In this document: positions 1 through 9,397 of the stretch, one piece after another
How positions within the stretch are numbered: the first letter of the stretch is position 1
Layout: every line of letters begins with the position of its first letter
From: Panagrolaimus kolymaensis
Taxonomy: Eukaryota > Nematoda > Chromadorea > Rhabditida > Panagrolaimidae
Assembly (NCBI GenBank): GCA_028622995.1
Contig: JAJQJQ010000030.1
Coordinates: 3,038,001 to 3,102,000, forward strand
Reading direction: 5' to 3'
Length of the DNA stretch: 64,000 nucleotides
Program-made: the position numbers and the translations under genes
Notes under the pieces: model-generated
Databases searched by the model: none
Told to the model about the DNA's origin: nothing
The model's input: the letters and a program-made list of their open reading frames with translations, nothing else

Positions 1-429
1 ATTTTCTGAAAGCTTGAGGTCGTTTATTTCCTATAAAAAAGGAAAAACTATTACAAAAATAATTTTTTTGATTTAATAAATTTTGATAGATCCGCCAACA
101 TATTTATGATTCTTCCAATAACAAAACCATCAAGATTTTATGAAAGCTTGAGGTCGTTTATTTCCTATAAAAAAGGAAAAACTATAACAAAAAATAATTT
201 TTTTGATTTAATAAATTTTAATGGATCCGCTAACATATTTATGAAGCTTCCAATAACAAAACCATCAAGATTTTCTGAAAGCTTGAGGTCGTTTATTTCC
301 TATAAAAAAGGAAAAACTATTACAAAAATAATTTTTTTGATTTAATAAATTTTGATAGATCCGCCAACATATTTATGATTCTTCCAATAACAAAACCATC
401 AAGATTTTCTGAAAGCTTGAGGTCATTTA
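1..429 (+). repeat. Satellite array, left of the Helitron (subfamily A)
   Basis: About 3.2 head-to-tail monomers, already in mid-array at base 1. Taking AGCTTGAGG as anchor, copies start at 11, 145, 280 and 414, giving spacings of 134, 135 and 134 bp. The 134-bp copies carry ACAAAAATAA (five A) where the 135-bp copies carry six A. The 134-bp copies also read GATAGATCCGCC instead of AATGGATCCGCT, which removes a BamHI site. The block ends at A429, where the Helitron enters. It continues in phase at 1716. Non-coding satellite; no promoter or gene is seen. Confidence 0.97.
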
Positions 430-450
430 TCTACCTATGTAAAGTGAGAA
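430..450 (+). other. Helitron 5' terminus
   Basis: The element starts TCTACCTATGTAAAG directly after host A429. A TC start followed by a T/A-rich stretch is typical of Helitron 5' ends. The boundary is placed by comparison with the neighbouring monomers, which read CATTTATTTCCTAT here. One T is shared by both junctions, so the alternative is a T-T insertion; the A|T placement gives the TC start. Confidence 0.8.
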
Positions 451-478
451 TGTATGTCTGTCTGTTTGTTTGTCTGTC
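451..478 (+). repeat. TCTG/TTTG simple repeat near the Helitron 5' end
   Basis: A 28-bp run of imperfect TCTG/TTTG tetranucleotides (TGTATGTCTGTCTG and so on). The top strand has G and T but only four C and one A. It sits about 20 bp inside the 5' end. It could vary in length between copies of the element. No function can be read from it. Confidence 0.8.
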
Positions 479-506
479 AATGTGGTGTCCCCTAGCAAAT
501 TGAAAT

Positions 507-827
507 GTGTCTAGCACCTCATATGCAGTTTTTTACGCTGATTCCGAATATGTGAATTTCATTCTTCGGAATCGAGATGGCCGATTCAGGACATGCGTTT
601 TAAATTTGCATAATCGAAAAATTTCTCGACACGAATGTTTCTCTTTGTGTTTGATGAAAGGACGAAGCGTGGGATTTTTTGGAAACGTTAATTTTCTTTT
701 CGAGATGTTTTACTGTAATTTGGTAAGAATGAGAGCGGTTATGGTTGAAGAAGTAATTGCGCATGATGAAATGGTTTACCGGAAGGTGTTTAAAGAAATG
801 CTCGATTTAAATAATTTTTTGAAGTGA
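507..827 (+). CDS. Unrecognised 106-codon open frame in the Helitron
   Basis: An open frame of 106 codons ending at TGA 825-827. I recognise no domain. The C-terminal third is acidic and leucine/methionine rich, possibly helical (VEEVIAHDEMVYRKVFKEML). It would start at GTG, which a eukaryotic nuclear gene would not normally use. The first in-frame ATG is codon 50 (654-656), leaving 57 codons. A different frame has ATG at 505 but stops at 553. An AATAAA lies 6 bases after the stop (833-838). Non-autonomous Helitrons often carry captured host gene pieces, so this could be the 3' part of such a fragment. It could equally be a chance frame. Function unknown. Confidence 0.22.
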   Translation: MSSTSYAVFYADSEYVNFILRNRDGRFRTCVLNLHNRKISRHECFSLCLMKGRSVGFFGNVNFLFEMFYCNLVRMRAVMVEEVIAHDEMVYRKVFKEMLDLNNFLK

Positions 828-832
828 GGTGT

Positions 833-838
833 AATAAA
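833..838 (+). promoter_or_regulatory. AATAAA hexamer after the 507-827 frame
   Basis: A canonical polyadenylation hexamer 6 bases past the TGA at 825-827. The position suits the end of a captured transcript or retrocopy, but the hexamer is common by chance in A/T-rich DNA. No poly(A) tract follows. Confidence 0.2.
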
Positions 839-1049
839 GTGTTATAGTGTTATTTCAAGATGTTTGGGAAATTTAAGAAAATTTTATTGCAACTAAGAAT
901 GTGTGGAAGTAGGTGAAGACGAAAATAGAGTAATGAAAATGGGCTTCAAAAGGATGGTGACGCATATCAGAATAATGAAATGCGAGACCGAAAAATCAAA
1001 ATGTTCCCGGATTTATAAAAATGTGATTTTGGAAATACAATAATTGATA
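839..1049. other. Helitron interior, nothing recognised
   Basis: About 210 bp of purine-rich sequence between the two short frames. I see no gene, repeat or hairpin of note. It differs clearly from the satellite in having few long A or T runs and several isolated CpG. Confidence 0.5.
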
Positions 1050-1265
1050 ATGGAAGCAATGAAAATGGATGGGATGGGGCCCGTAGGGCCCATTATTAAT
1101 TTCGAAAAGGGAGTAATTGTACGAAGGAATATGCTTGGAAGCAGAAAGGATAAACATGAAAGTGGAGCCAGAAGGCGCAAATCGGAACTCGCTGAAGTAA
1201 TTGATGAGAAGTTACGCTTGCGTTGGGGCGAAGCCCCCCTAGAAAGGTATTTAAATTTGATGTAA
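1050..1265 (+). CDS. Unrecognised 71-codon open frame in the Helitron
   Basis: An ATG-initiated frame of 71 codons ending in TAA. The product would be small and highly charged, with a basic middle stretch (SRKDKHESGARRRKSELAEV) and a methionine/glycine-rich start. I recognise no family. Two GC-rich palindromes lie inside it: GGGCCC-GTA-GGGCCC near codons 10-14 and GGGGC-GAA-GCCCC near codons 59-63. The constraint here may therefore be on DNA structure rather than protein. A frame on the opposite strand over the same bases (1013-1270) is a shadow. Probably a chance frame or a captured fragment. Confidence 0.18.
   Translation: MEAMKMDGMGPVGPIINFEKGVIVRRNMLGSRKDKHESGARRRKSELAEVIDEKLRLRWGEAPLERYLNLM
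1077..1091. repeat. Perfect GC palindrome GGGCCC-GTA-GGGCCC
   Basis: Two self-complementary GGGCCC hexamers (1077-1082 and 1086-1091) separated by GTA. They can form a 6-bp all-GC stem with a 3-nt loop. With one bulged G the stem extends outward by an AT pair on each side. It stands out strongly in this A/T-rich setting. Confidence 0.8.
1225..1242 (+). repeat. Internal hairpin plus CTAG, resembling a Helitron 3' end
   Basis: GGGGC (1225-1229), loop GAA, GCCCC (1233-1237), then one C and CTAG (1239-1242). A GC-rich hairpin followed by CTRR is the standard Helitron 3' terminus. The GAA loop matches that of the real 3' hairpin at 1688-1700. It could be a relic terminus of an older element, or a bypassed terminator that let the element capture the DNA to its right. 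The hairpin is directly visible; its history is inferred. Confidence 0.5.
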
Positions 1266-1683
1266 GCCACCCGAAGAATTATTTTAAGTAGTGTGACTTT
1301 AGTATTGAAATGGAATGAAATGTTTATATGTAAAGGTATTTTAAAATGTTGATTTCAAACATGTGAAATTAAACTGAATTAGATTAAAAGGGTGGTTAAA
1401 ATTTGCGCCTCATATGGAATTTCATGTTTGCGCGTTTTAAAACGTTTGTCTAAAAAATCGTGTGTTTAAGCCCAGTTTCTGTCACAGTCACACGTTTACC
1501 ATAAGAAATCCCCATCTTCTTTACTACTCACACCAAATTAATCATAAAATATTATTTCTTAACCATCTCCCTTTTTTCATCCTTTTCTAAAACAAAAGAA
1601 TTCCCTAACGTTATTTTTGTCAATGAAAAGTGTTATGTTTCTTATTCGAAAAGTGTTTATGTTTGTTAATAAAAAAGTTGTGA
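1266..1683. other. Helitron 3' interior, no gene seen
   Basis: About 420 bp with no credible open frame. The sequence CCTCATATG at 1408-1416 repeats the same 9 bases at 517-525. From about 1500 to 1600 the top strand is C/T-rich, in contrast to the purine-rich part before it. The stretch just before the terminal hairpin is T/G-rich. Nothing else is recognisable. Confidence 0.5.
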
Positions 1684-1715
1684 GGGACCACCGAAGGTGG
1701 GCCCCAATGCTCTTG
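1684..1715 (+). other. Helitron 3' terminal hairpin and end
   Basis: CCACC (1688-1692), loop GAA (1693-1695), GGTGG (1696-1700). The stem extends past one A/G mismatch (1687/1701) by GGG 1684-1686 pairing with CCC 1702-1704. The element ends AATGCTCTTG at 1715, followed by host T1716. The hairpin's position 11 bp from the end is as expected for a Helitron terminator. The last four bases, CTTG, deviate from CTRR at the third. Confidence 0.82.
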
Positions 1716-3177
1716 TTTCCTATAAAAAAGGAAAAACTATTACAAAAATAATTTTTTTGATTTAATAAATTTTGATAGATCCGCCAACATATTTATGATT
1801 CTTCCAATAACAAAACCATCAAGATTTTATGAAAGCTTGAGGTCGTTTATTTCCTATAAAAAAGGAAAAACTATAACAAAAAATAATTTTTTTGATTTAA
1901 TAAATTTTAATGGATCCGCTAACATATTTATGAAGCTTCCAATAACAAAACCATCAAGATTTTCTGAAAGCTTGAGGTCGTTTATTTCCTATAAAAAAGG
2001 AAAAACTATTACAAAAATAATTTTTTTGATTTAATAAATTTTGATAGATCCGCCAACATATTTCTGATTCTTCCAATAACAAAACCACCAAGATTTTCTG
2101 ATAGCTTGAGGTCATTTATTTCCTATAAATAAGGAAAAACTATAACAAAAAATAATTTTTTTGATTTAATAAATTTTAATGGATCCGCCAACATATTTAT
2201 GATTCTTCCAATAACAAAACCATCAAGATTTTCTGAAAGCTTGAGGTCGTTTATTTCCTATAAAAAAGGAAAAACTATTACAAAAATAATTTTTTTGATT
2301 TAATAAATTTTGATAGATCCGCCAACATATTTCTGATTCTTCCAATAACAAAACCACCAAGATTTTCTGATAGCTTGAGGTCATTTATTTCCTATAAATA
2401 AGGAAAAACTATAACAAAAAATAATTTTTTTGATTTAATAAATTTTAATGGATCCGCCAACATATTTATGATTCTTCCAATAACAAAACCATCAAGATTT
2501 TCTGAAAGCTTGAGGTCGTTTATTTCCTATAAAAAAGGAAAAACTATTACAAAAATAATTTTTTTGATTTAATAAATTTTAATGGATCCGCCAACATATT
2601 TATGATTCTTCCAATAACAAAACCATCAAGATTTTCTGAAAGCTTGAGGTCGTTTATTTCCTATAAAAAAGGAAAAACTATTACAAAAATAATTTTTTTG
2701 ATTTAATAAATTTTAATGGATCCGCTAACATATTTATGAAGCTTCCAATAACAAAACCATCAAGATTTTATGAAAGCTTGAGGTCGTTTATTTCCTATAA
2801 AAAAGGAAAAACTATAACAAAAAATAATTTTTTTGATTTAATAAATTTTAATGGATCCGCTAACATATTTATGAAGCTTCCAATAACAAAACCATCAAGA
2901 TTTTCTGAAAGCTTGAGGTCGTTTATTTCCTATAAAAAAGGAAAAACTATTACAAAAATAATTTTTTTGATTTAATAAATTTTGATAGATCCGCCAACAT
3001 ATTTATGATTCTTCCAATAACAAAACCATCAAGATTTTCTGAAAGCTTGAGGTCATTTATTTCCTATAAAAAAGGAAAAACTATTACAAAAATAATTTTT
3101 TTGATTTAATAAATTTTGATAGATCCGCCAACATATTTATGATTCTTCCAATAACAAAACCATCAAGATTTTATGAA
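1716..3177 (+). repeat. Satellite subfamily A, mixed 134/135-bp monomers
   Basis: Continuation of the block at 1-429. Anchor copies at 1834, 1969, 2103, 2238, 2372, 2507, 2641, 2775, 2910, 3044 and 3178 give spacings of 134 or 135 bp. The two lengths differ by one A in a homopolymer (five or six A before TAATTT). Many monomers carry ATGATTCTT where later ones have ATGATGCTT or ATGAAGCTT. The 134-bp copies shift reading frame, so no long frame survives. No genes. Confidence 0.95.
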
Positions 3178-4600
3178 AGCTTGAGGTCGTTTATTTCCTA
3201 TAAAAAAGGAAAAACTATAACAAAAAATAATTTTTTTGATTTAATAAATTTTAATGGATCCGCTAACATATTTATGAAGCTTCCAATAACAAAACCATCA
3301 AGATTTTATGAAAGCTTGAGGTCGTTTATTTCCTATAAAAAAGGAAAAACTATAACAAAAAATAATTTTTTTGATTTAATAAATTTTAATGGATCCGCTA
3401 ACATATTTATGAAGCTTCCAATAACAAAACCATCAAGATTTTATGAAAGCTTGAGGTCGTTTATTTCCTATAAAAAAGGAAAAACTATAACAAAAAATAA
3501 TTTTTTTGATTTAATAAATTTTAATGGATCCGCTAACATATTTATGAAGCTTCCAATAACAAAACCACCAAGATTTTCTGATAGCTTGAGGTCATTTATT
3601 TCCTATAAAAAAGGAAAAACTATAACAAAAAATAATTTTTTTGATTTAATAAATTTTAATGGATCCGCTAACATAATTATGAAGCTTCCAATAACAAAAC
3701 CATCAAGATTTTCTGATAGCTTGAGGTTGTTTATTTCCTATAAAAAAGGAAATACAACAACAAAAAATAATTTTTTTGATTTAATAAATTTTAATGGATC
3801 CGCTAACATATTTATGAAGCTTCCAATAACAAAACCATCATGATTTTCTGATAGCTTGAGGTCATTTATTTCCTATAAAAAATGAAAAACTATAACAAAA
3901 AATAATTTTTTTGATTTAATAAGTTTTGGTGGATCCGCTAACATATTTATGAAGCTTCCAATAACAAAACCATCATGATTTTCTGATAGCTTGAGGTCAT
4001 TTATTTCCTATAAAAAAGGAAATACAACAACAAAAAATAATTTTTTTGATTTAATAAATTTTAATGGATCCGCTAACATATTTATGAAGCTTCCAATAAC
4101 AAAACCATCATGATTTTCTGATAGCTTGAGGTCATTTATTTCCTATAAAAAATGAAAAACTATAACAAAAAATAATTTTTTTGATTTAATAAGTTTTGGT
4201 GGATCCGCTAACATATTTATGAAGCTTCCAATAACAAAACCATCATGATTTTCTGATAGCTTGAGGTCATTTATTTCCTATAAAAAATGAAAAACTATAA
4301 CAAAAAATAATTTTTTTGATTTAATAGATTTTAATGGATCCGCTAACATATTTATGAAGCTTCCAATAACAAAACCATCATGATTTTCTGATAGCTTGAG
4401 GTCATTTATTTCCTATAAAAAATGAAAAACTATAACAAAAAATAATTTTTTTGATTTAATAGATTTTAATGGATCCGCTAACATATTTATGAAGCTTCCA
4501 ATAACAAAACCATCATGATTTTCTGATAGCTTGAGGTCGTTTATTTCCTATAAAAAAGGAAAAACTATAACAAAAAATAATTTTTTTGATTTAATAAATT
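3178..4600 (+). repeat. Satellite subfamily B (ATGAAGCTT type)
   Basis: 135-bp monomers marked by ATGAAGCTTCC, which adds a second HindIII site. From 3841 most monomers have CATCATGATTTT and AAAAATGAAAAA, both giving in-frame TGA, and AAGTTTTGGTGG in place of AAATTTTAATGG. Two monomers (near 3751 and 4021) read GGAAATACAACAAC where others have GGAAAAACTATAAC. More divergent than the array to the right. Confidence 0.93.
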
Positions 4601-7600
4601 TTAATGGATCAGCTAACATATTTATGATACTTCCATAAACAAAACGATCAAGATTTTCTGAAAGCTTGAGGTCGTTTATTTCCTATAAAAAAGGAAAAAC
4701 TATTACAAAATATAATTTTTTTGATTTAATAAATTTTAATGGATCCGCTAACATATTTATGATGCTTCCAATAACAAAACGATTAAGATTTTCTGAAAGC
4801 TTGAGGTCGTTTATTTCCTATAAAAAAGGAAAAACTATAACAAAAAATAATTTTTTTGATTTAATAAATTTTAATGGATCCGCTAACATATTTATGATGC
4901 TTCCAATAACAAAACCATCAAGATTTTCTGATAGCTTGAGGTTATTTATTTCCTATAAAAAAGGAAAAACAATAAAAAAAAATAATTTTTTTGATTTAAT
5001 AGATTTTAATGGATACGCTAACATATTTATGATGCTTCCAATAACAAAACCATCAAGATTTTCTGATAGCTTGAGGTTGTTTATTTCCTTTAAAAAAGGA
5101 AAAACAATAACAAAAAATAATTTTTTTGATTTAATAGATTTTAATGGATACGCTAACATATTTATGATGCTTCCAATAACAAAACCATCAAGATTTTCTG
5201 ATAGCTTGAGGTTGTTTATTTCCTATAAAAAATGAAAAACTATAACAAAAAATAATTTTTTTGATTTAATAAGTTTTGGTGGATACGCTAACATATTTAT
5301 GATGCTTCCAATAACAAAACCATCAAGATTTTCTGATAGCTTGAGGTTATTTATTTCCTATAAAAAAGGAAAAACAATAACAAAAAATAATTTTTTTGAT
5401 TTAATAGATTTTAATGGATACGCTAACATATTTATGATGCTTCCAATAACAAAACCATCAAGATTTTCTGATAGCTTGAGGTTGTTTATTTCCTATAAAA
5501 AATGAAAAACTATAACAAAAAATAATTTTTTTGATTTAATAAGTTTTGGTGGATACGCTAACATATTTATGATGCTTCCAATAACAAAACCATCAAGATT
5601 TTCTGATAGCTTGAGGTTATTTATTTCCTATAAAAAAGGAAAAACAATAACAAAAAATAATTTTTTTGATTTAATAGATTTGAATGGATACGCTAACATA
5701 TTTATGATGCTTCCAATAACAAAACCATCAAGATTTTCTGATAGCTTGAGGTCATTTATTTCCTATAAAAAATGAAAAACTATAACAAAAAATAATTTTT
5801 TTGATTTAATAGATTATAATGGATATGCTAACATATTTATGATGCTTCCAATAACAAAACCATCAAGATTTTCTGATAGCTTGAGGTCATTTATTTCCTA
5901 TAAAAAATGAAAAACTATAACAAAAAATAATTTTTATGATTTAATAAGTTTTGGTGGATACGCTAACATATTTATGATGCTTCCAATAACAAAACCATCA
6001 AGATTTTCTGATAGCTTGAGGTTGTTTATTTCCTTTAAAAAAGGAAAAACAATAACAAAAAATAATTTTTTTGATTTAATAGATTTTAATGGATACGCTA
6101 ACATATTTATGATGCTTCCAATAACAAAACCATCAAGATTTTCTGATAGCTTGAGGTTGTTTATTTCCTATAAAAAATGAAAAACTATAACAAAAAATAA
6201 TTTTTTTGATTTAATAAGTTTTGGTGGATACGCTAACATATTTATGATGCTTCCAATAACAAAACCATCAAGATTTTCTGATAGCTTGAGGTTATTTATT
6301 TCCTATAAAAAAGGAAAAACAATAAAAAAAAATAATTTTTTTGATTTAATAGATTTTAATGGATACGCTAACATATTTATGATGCTTCCAATAACAAAAC
6401 CATCAAGATTTTCTGATAGCTTGAGGTTGTTTATTTCCTATAAAAAATGAAAAACTATAACAAAAAATAATTTTTTTGATTTAATAAGTTTTGGTGGATA
6501 CGCTAACATATTTATGATGCTTCCAATAACAAAACCATCAAGATTTTCTGATAGCTTGAGGTCATTTATTTCCTATAAAAAATGAAAAACTATAACAAAA
6601 AATAATTTTTTTGATTTAATAGATTTTAATGGATACGCTAACATATTTATGATGCTTCCAATAACAAAACCATCAAGATTTTCTGATAGCTTGAGGTTGT
6701 TTATTTCCTATAAAAAATGAAAAACTATAACAAAAAATAATTTTTTTGATTTAATAAGTTTTGGTGGATACGCTAACATATTTATGATGCTTCCAATAAC
6801 AAAACCATCAAGATTTTGTGATAGCTTGAGGTCATTTATTTCCTATAAAAAATGAAAAACTATAACAAAAAATAATTTTTTTGATTTAATAAGTTTTGGT
6901 GGATCCGCTAACATATTTATGATGCTTCCAATAACAAAACCATCAAGATTTTCTGATAGCTTGAGGTCATTTATTTCCTATATAAAAGGAAAAACTATAA
7001 CAAAAAATAATTTTTTTGATTTAATTAATTTTGATAGATCCGCTAACATATTTATGAAGCTTCCAATAACAAAACCATCATGATTTTCTGATAGCTTGAG
7101 GTCATTTATTTCCTATAAAAAATGAAAAACTATAACAAAAAATAATTTTTTTGATTTAATAAGTTTTGGTGCATCCGCTAACATATTTATGATGCTTCCA
7201 ATAACAAAACCATCAAGATTTTCTGATAGCTTGAGGTTGTTTATTTCCTATAAAAAATGAAAAACTATAACAAAAAATAATTTTTTTGATTTAATAAGTT
7301 TTGGTGGATCCGCTAACATATTTATGATGCTTCCAATAACAAAACCATCAAGATTTTCTGATAGCTTGAGGTCATTTATTTCCTATAAAAAATGAAAAAC
7401 TATAACAAAAAATAATTTTTTTGATTTAATAGATTTTAATGGATACGCTAACATATTTATGATGCTTCCAATAACAAAACCATCAAGATTTTCTGATAGC
7501 TTGAGGTCATTTATTTCCTATAAAAAATGAAAAACTATAACAAAAAATAATTTTTTTGATTTAATAAGTTTTGGTGGATCTGCTAACATATTTATGATGC

Positions 7601-9213
7601 TTCCAATAACAAAACCATCAAGATTTTCTGAAAGCTTGAGGTCGTTTATTTCCTATAAAAAAGGAAAAACTATTACAAAAAATTATTTTTTTGATTTAAT
7701 AAATTTTAATGGATCCGCTAACATATTTATGATGCTTCCAATAACAAAACGATCAAGATTTACTGAAAGCTTGAGGTTGTTTATTTCCTATAAAAAATGA
7801 AAAACTATAACAAAAAATAATTTTTTTGATTTAATAAGTTTTGGTGGATACGCTAACATATTTATGATGCTTCCAATAACAAAACCATCAAGATTTTCTG
7901 ATAGCTTGAGGTCATTTATTTCCTATAAAAAATGAAAAACTATAACAAAAAATAATTTTTTTGATTTAATAGATTTTAATGGATACGCTAACATATTTAT
8001 GATGCTTCCAATAACAAAACCATCAAGATTTTCTGATAGCTTGAGGTTGTTTATTTCCTATAAAAAATGAAAAACTATAACAAAAAATAATTTTTTTGAT
8101 TTAATAAGTTTTGGTGGATACGCTAACATATTTATGATGCTTCCAATAACAAAACCATCAAGATTTTCTGATAGCTTGAGGTCATTTATTTCCTATAAAA
8201 AATGAAAAACTATAACAAAAAATAATTTTTTTGATTTAATAGATTTTAATGGATACGCTAACATATTTATGATGCTTCCAATAACAAAACCATCAAGATT
8301 TTCTGATAGCTTGAGGTTGTTTATTTCCTATAAAAAATGAAAAACTATAACAAAAAATAATTTTTTTGATTTAATAAGTTTTGGTGGATACGCTAACATA
8401 TTTATGATGCTTCCAATAACAAAACCATCAAGATTTTGTGATAGCTTGAGGTCATTTATTTCCTATAAAAAATGAAAAACTATAACAAAAAATAATTTTT
8501 TTGATTTAATAAGTTTTGGTGGATCCGCTAACATATTTATGATGCTTCCAATAACAAAACCATCAAGATTTTCTGATAGCTTGAGGTCATTTATTTCCTA
8601 TATAAAAGGAAAAACTATAACAAAAAATAATTTTTTTGATTTAATTAATTTTGATAGATCCGCTAACATATTTATGAAGCTTCCAATAACAAAACCATCA
8701 TGATTTTCTGATAGCTTGAGGTCATTTATTTCCTATAAAAAATGAAAAACTATAACAAAAAATAATTTTTTTGATTTAATAAGTTTTGGTGCATCCGCTA
8801 ACATATTTATGATGCTTCCAATAACAAAACCATCAAGATTTTCTGATAGCTTGAGGTTGTTTATTTCCTATAAAAAATGAAAAACTATAACAAAAAATAA
8901 TTTTTTTGATTTAATAAGTTTTGGTGGATCCGCTAACATATTTATGATGCTTCCAATAACAAAACCATCAAGATTTTCTGATAGCTTGAGGTCATTTATT
9001 TCCTATAAAAAATGAAAAACTATAACAAAAAATAATTTTTTTGATTTAATAGATTTTAATGGATACGCTAACATATTTATGATGCTTCCAATAACAAAAC
9101 CATCAAGATTTTCTGATAGCTTGAGGTCATTTATTTCCTATAAAAAATGAAAAACTATAACAAAAAATAATTTTTTTGATTTAATAAGTTTTGGTGGATC
9201 CGCTAACATATTT
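4601..9213 (+). repeat. Satellite subfamily C, divergent, with dimers
   Basis: 135-bp monomers marked by GATAGCTTGAGG (the HindIII site is lost), GGATACGCT (the BamHI site is lost) and frequent AAAAATGAAAAA. The CpG in AGGTCGTTT is changed to TTG, TCA or TTA in nearly all copies. Copies with AGATTTTAATGG alternate with copies with AAGTTTTGGTGG. A few monomers of the later type are embedded at about 4621-4925 and 7590-7780. Short open frames here are only 1-1.5 monomers long between TGA codons. Confidence 0.93.
4953..6500 (+). repeat. 270-bp dimeric higher-order repeat
   Basis: Two alternating monomer types form a 270-bp unit: one ends AGATTTTAATGGATACG and has intact AAAAAAGGAAAAA, the next ends AAGTTTTGGTGGATACG and has AAAAAATGAAAAAC. 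The open frames within them repeat at 5299 and 5569, and at 5974 and 6244, spaced 270 bp. A related pair starts near 4900-5030. The alternation is irregular at about 5760-5950. Confidence 0.8.
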
Positions 9214-9397
9214 ATGATGCTTCCAATAACAAAACCATCAAGATTTTCTGAAAGCTTGAGGTCGTTTATTTCCTATAAAAAAGGAAAAACTATTACAAAA
9301 AATTATTTTTTTGATTTAATAAATTTTAATGGATCCGCTAACATATTTATGATGCTTCCAATAACAAAACGATCAAGATTTACTGAAAGCTTGAGGT
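6327..9397 (+). repeat. 12-monomer (1620-bp) block duplication
   Basis: Positions 6327-7777 match 7947-9397 at an offset of 1620 bp (12 x 135). I find one difference over about 1451 bp (T7581 against C9201). Private markers shared by both copies include AGATTTTGTG, TATATAAAAGG, GATAGATCCGCT, GTGCATCCGC and AATTATTTTTT. A third partial copy lies at about 16220-16872. Confidence 0.88.

Larger units (their letters stand above)
430..1715 (+). mobile_element. Non-autonomous Helitron-like element inserted in the satellite
   Basis: A 1286-bp non-satellite insert. Its left junction is GGTCATTTA|TCTACC and its right junction is CTCTTG|TTTCCTAT. Removing 430-1715 rejoins A429 to T1716 and restores an exact 134-bp monomer (anchors 414 and 1834 are 1420 apart; 1420 minus 1286 is 134). 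Insertion between A and T with no target duplication, a 5' TC end, no terminal inverted repeats and a GC-rich hairpin about 11 bp before the 3' end are the known hallmarks of Helitrons, rolling-circle transposons. The 3' end reads CTTG rather than the usual CTRR. No Rep/helicase is encoded, so it would depend on an autonomous partner. Its base composition is unlike the flanking satellite. Orientation is + (hairpin at the right end). The family is not recognised. Confidence 0.85.

Noticed and set aside
1013..1270. 85-codon frame on the minus strand inside the Helitron
   Set aside because: It lies opposite the 1050-1265 frame. No recognisable domain and no support beyond being open.
430..1715. 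TIR DNA transposon, LTR or LINE insertion
   Set aside because: The ends are not inverted repeats of each other. There is no target-site duplication, no poly(A) tail and no long terminal repeat; the junctions fit a Helitron.
106..3843. Short frames of 79-234 codons in the left block
   Set aside because: Pure satellite sequence, ended by the 134-bp frame shift or by TGA variants. Not genes.
4953..5159. 68-codon minus-strand frame in the satellite
   Set aside because: It covers 1.5 monomers only and is repeat sequence read backwards.
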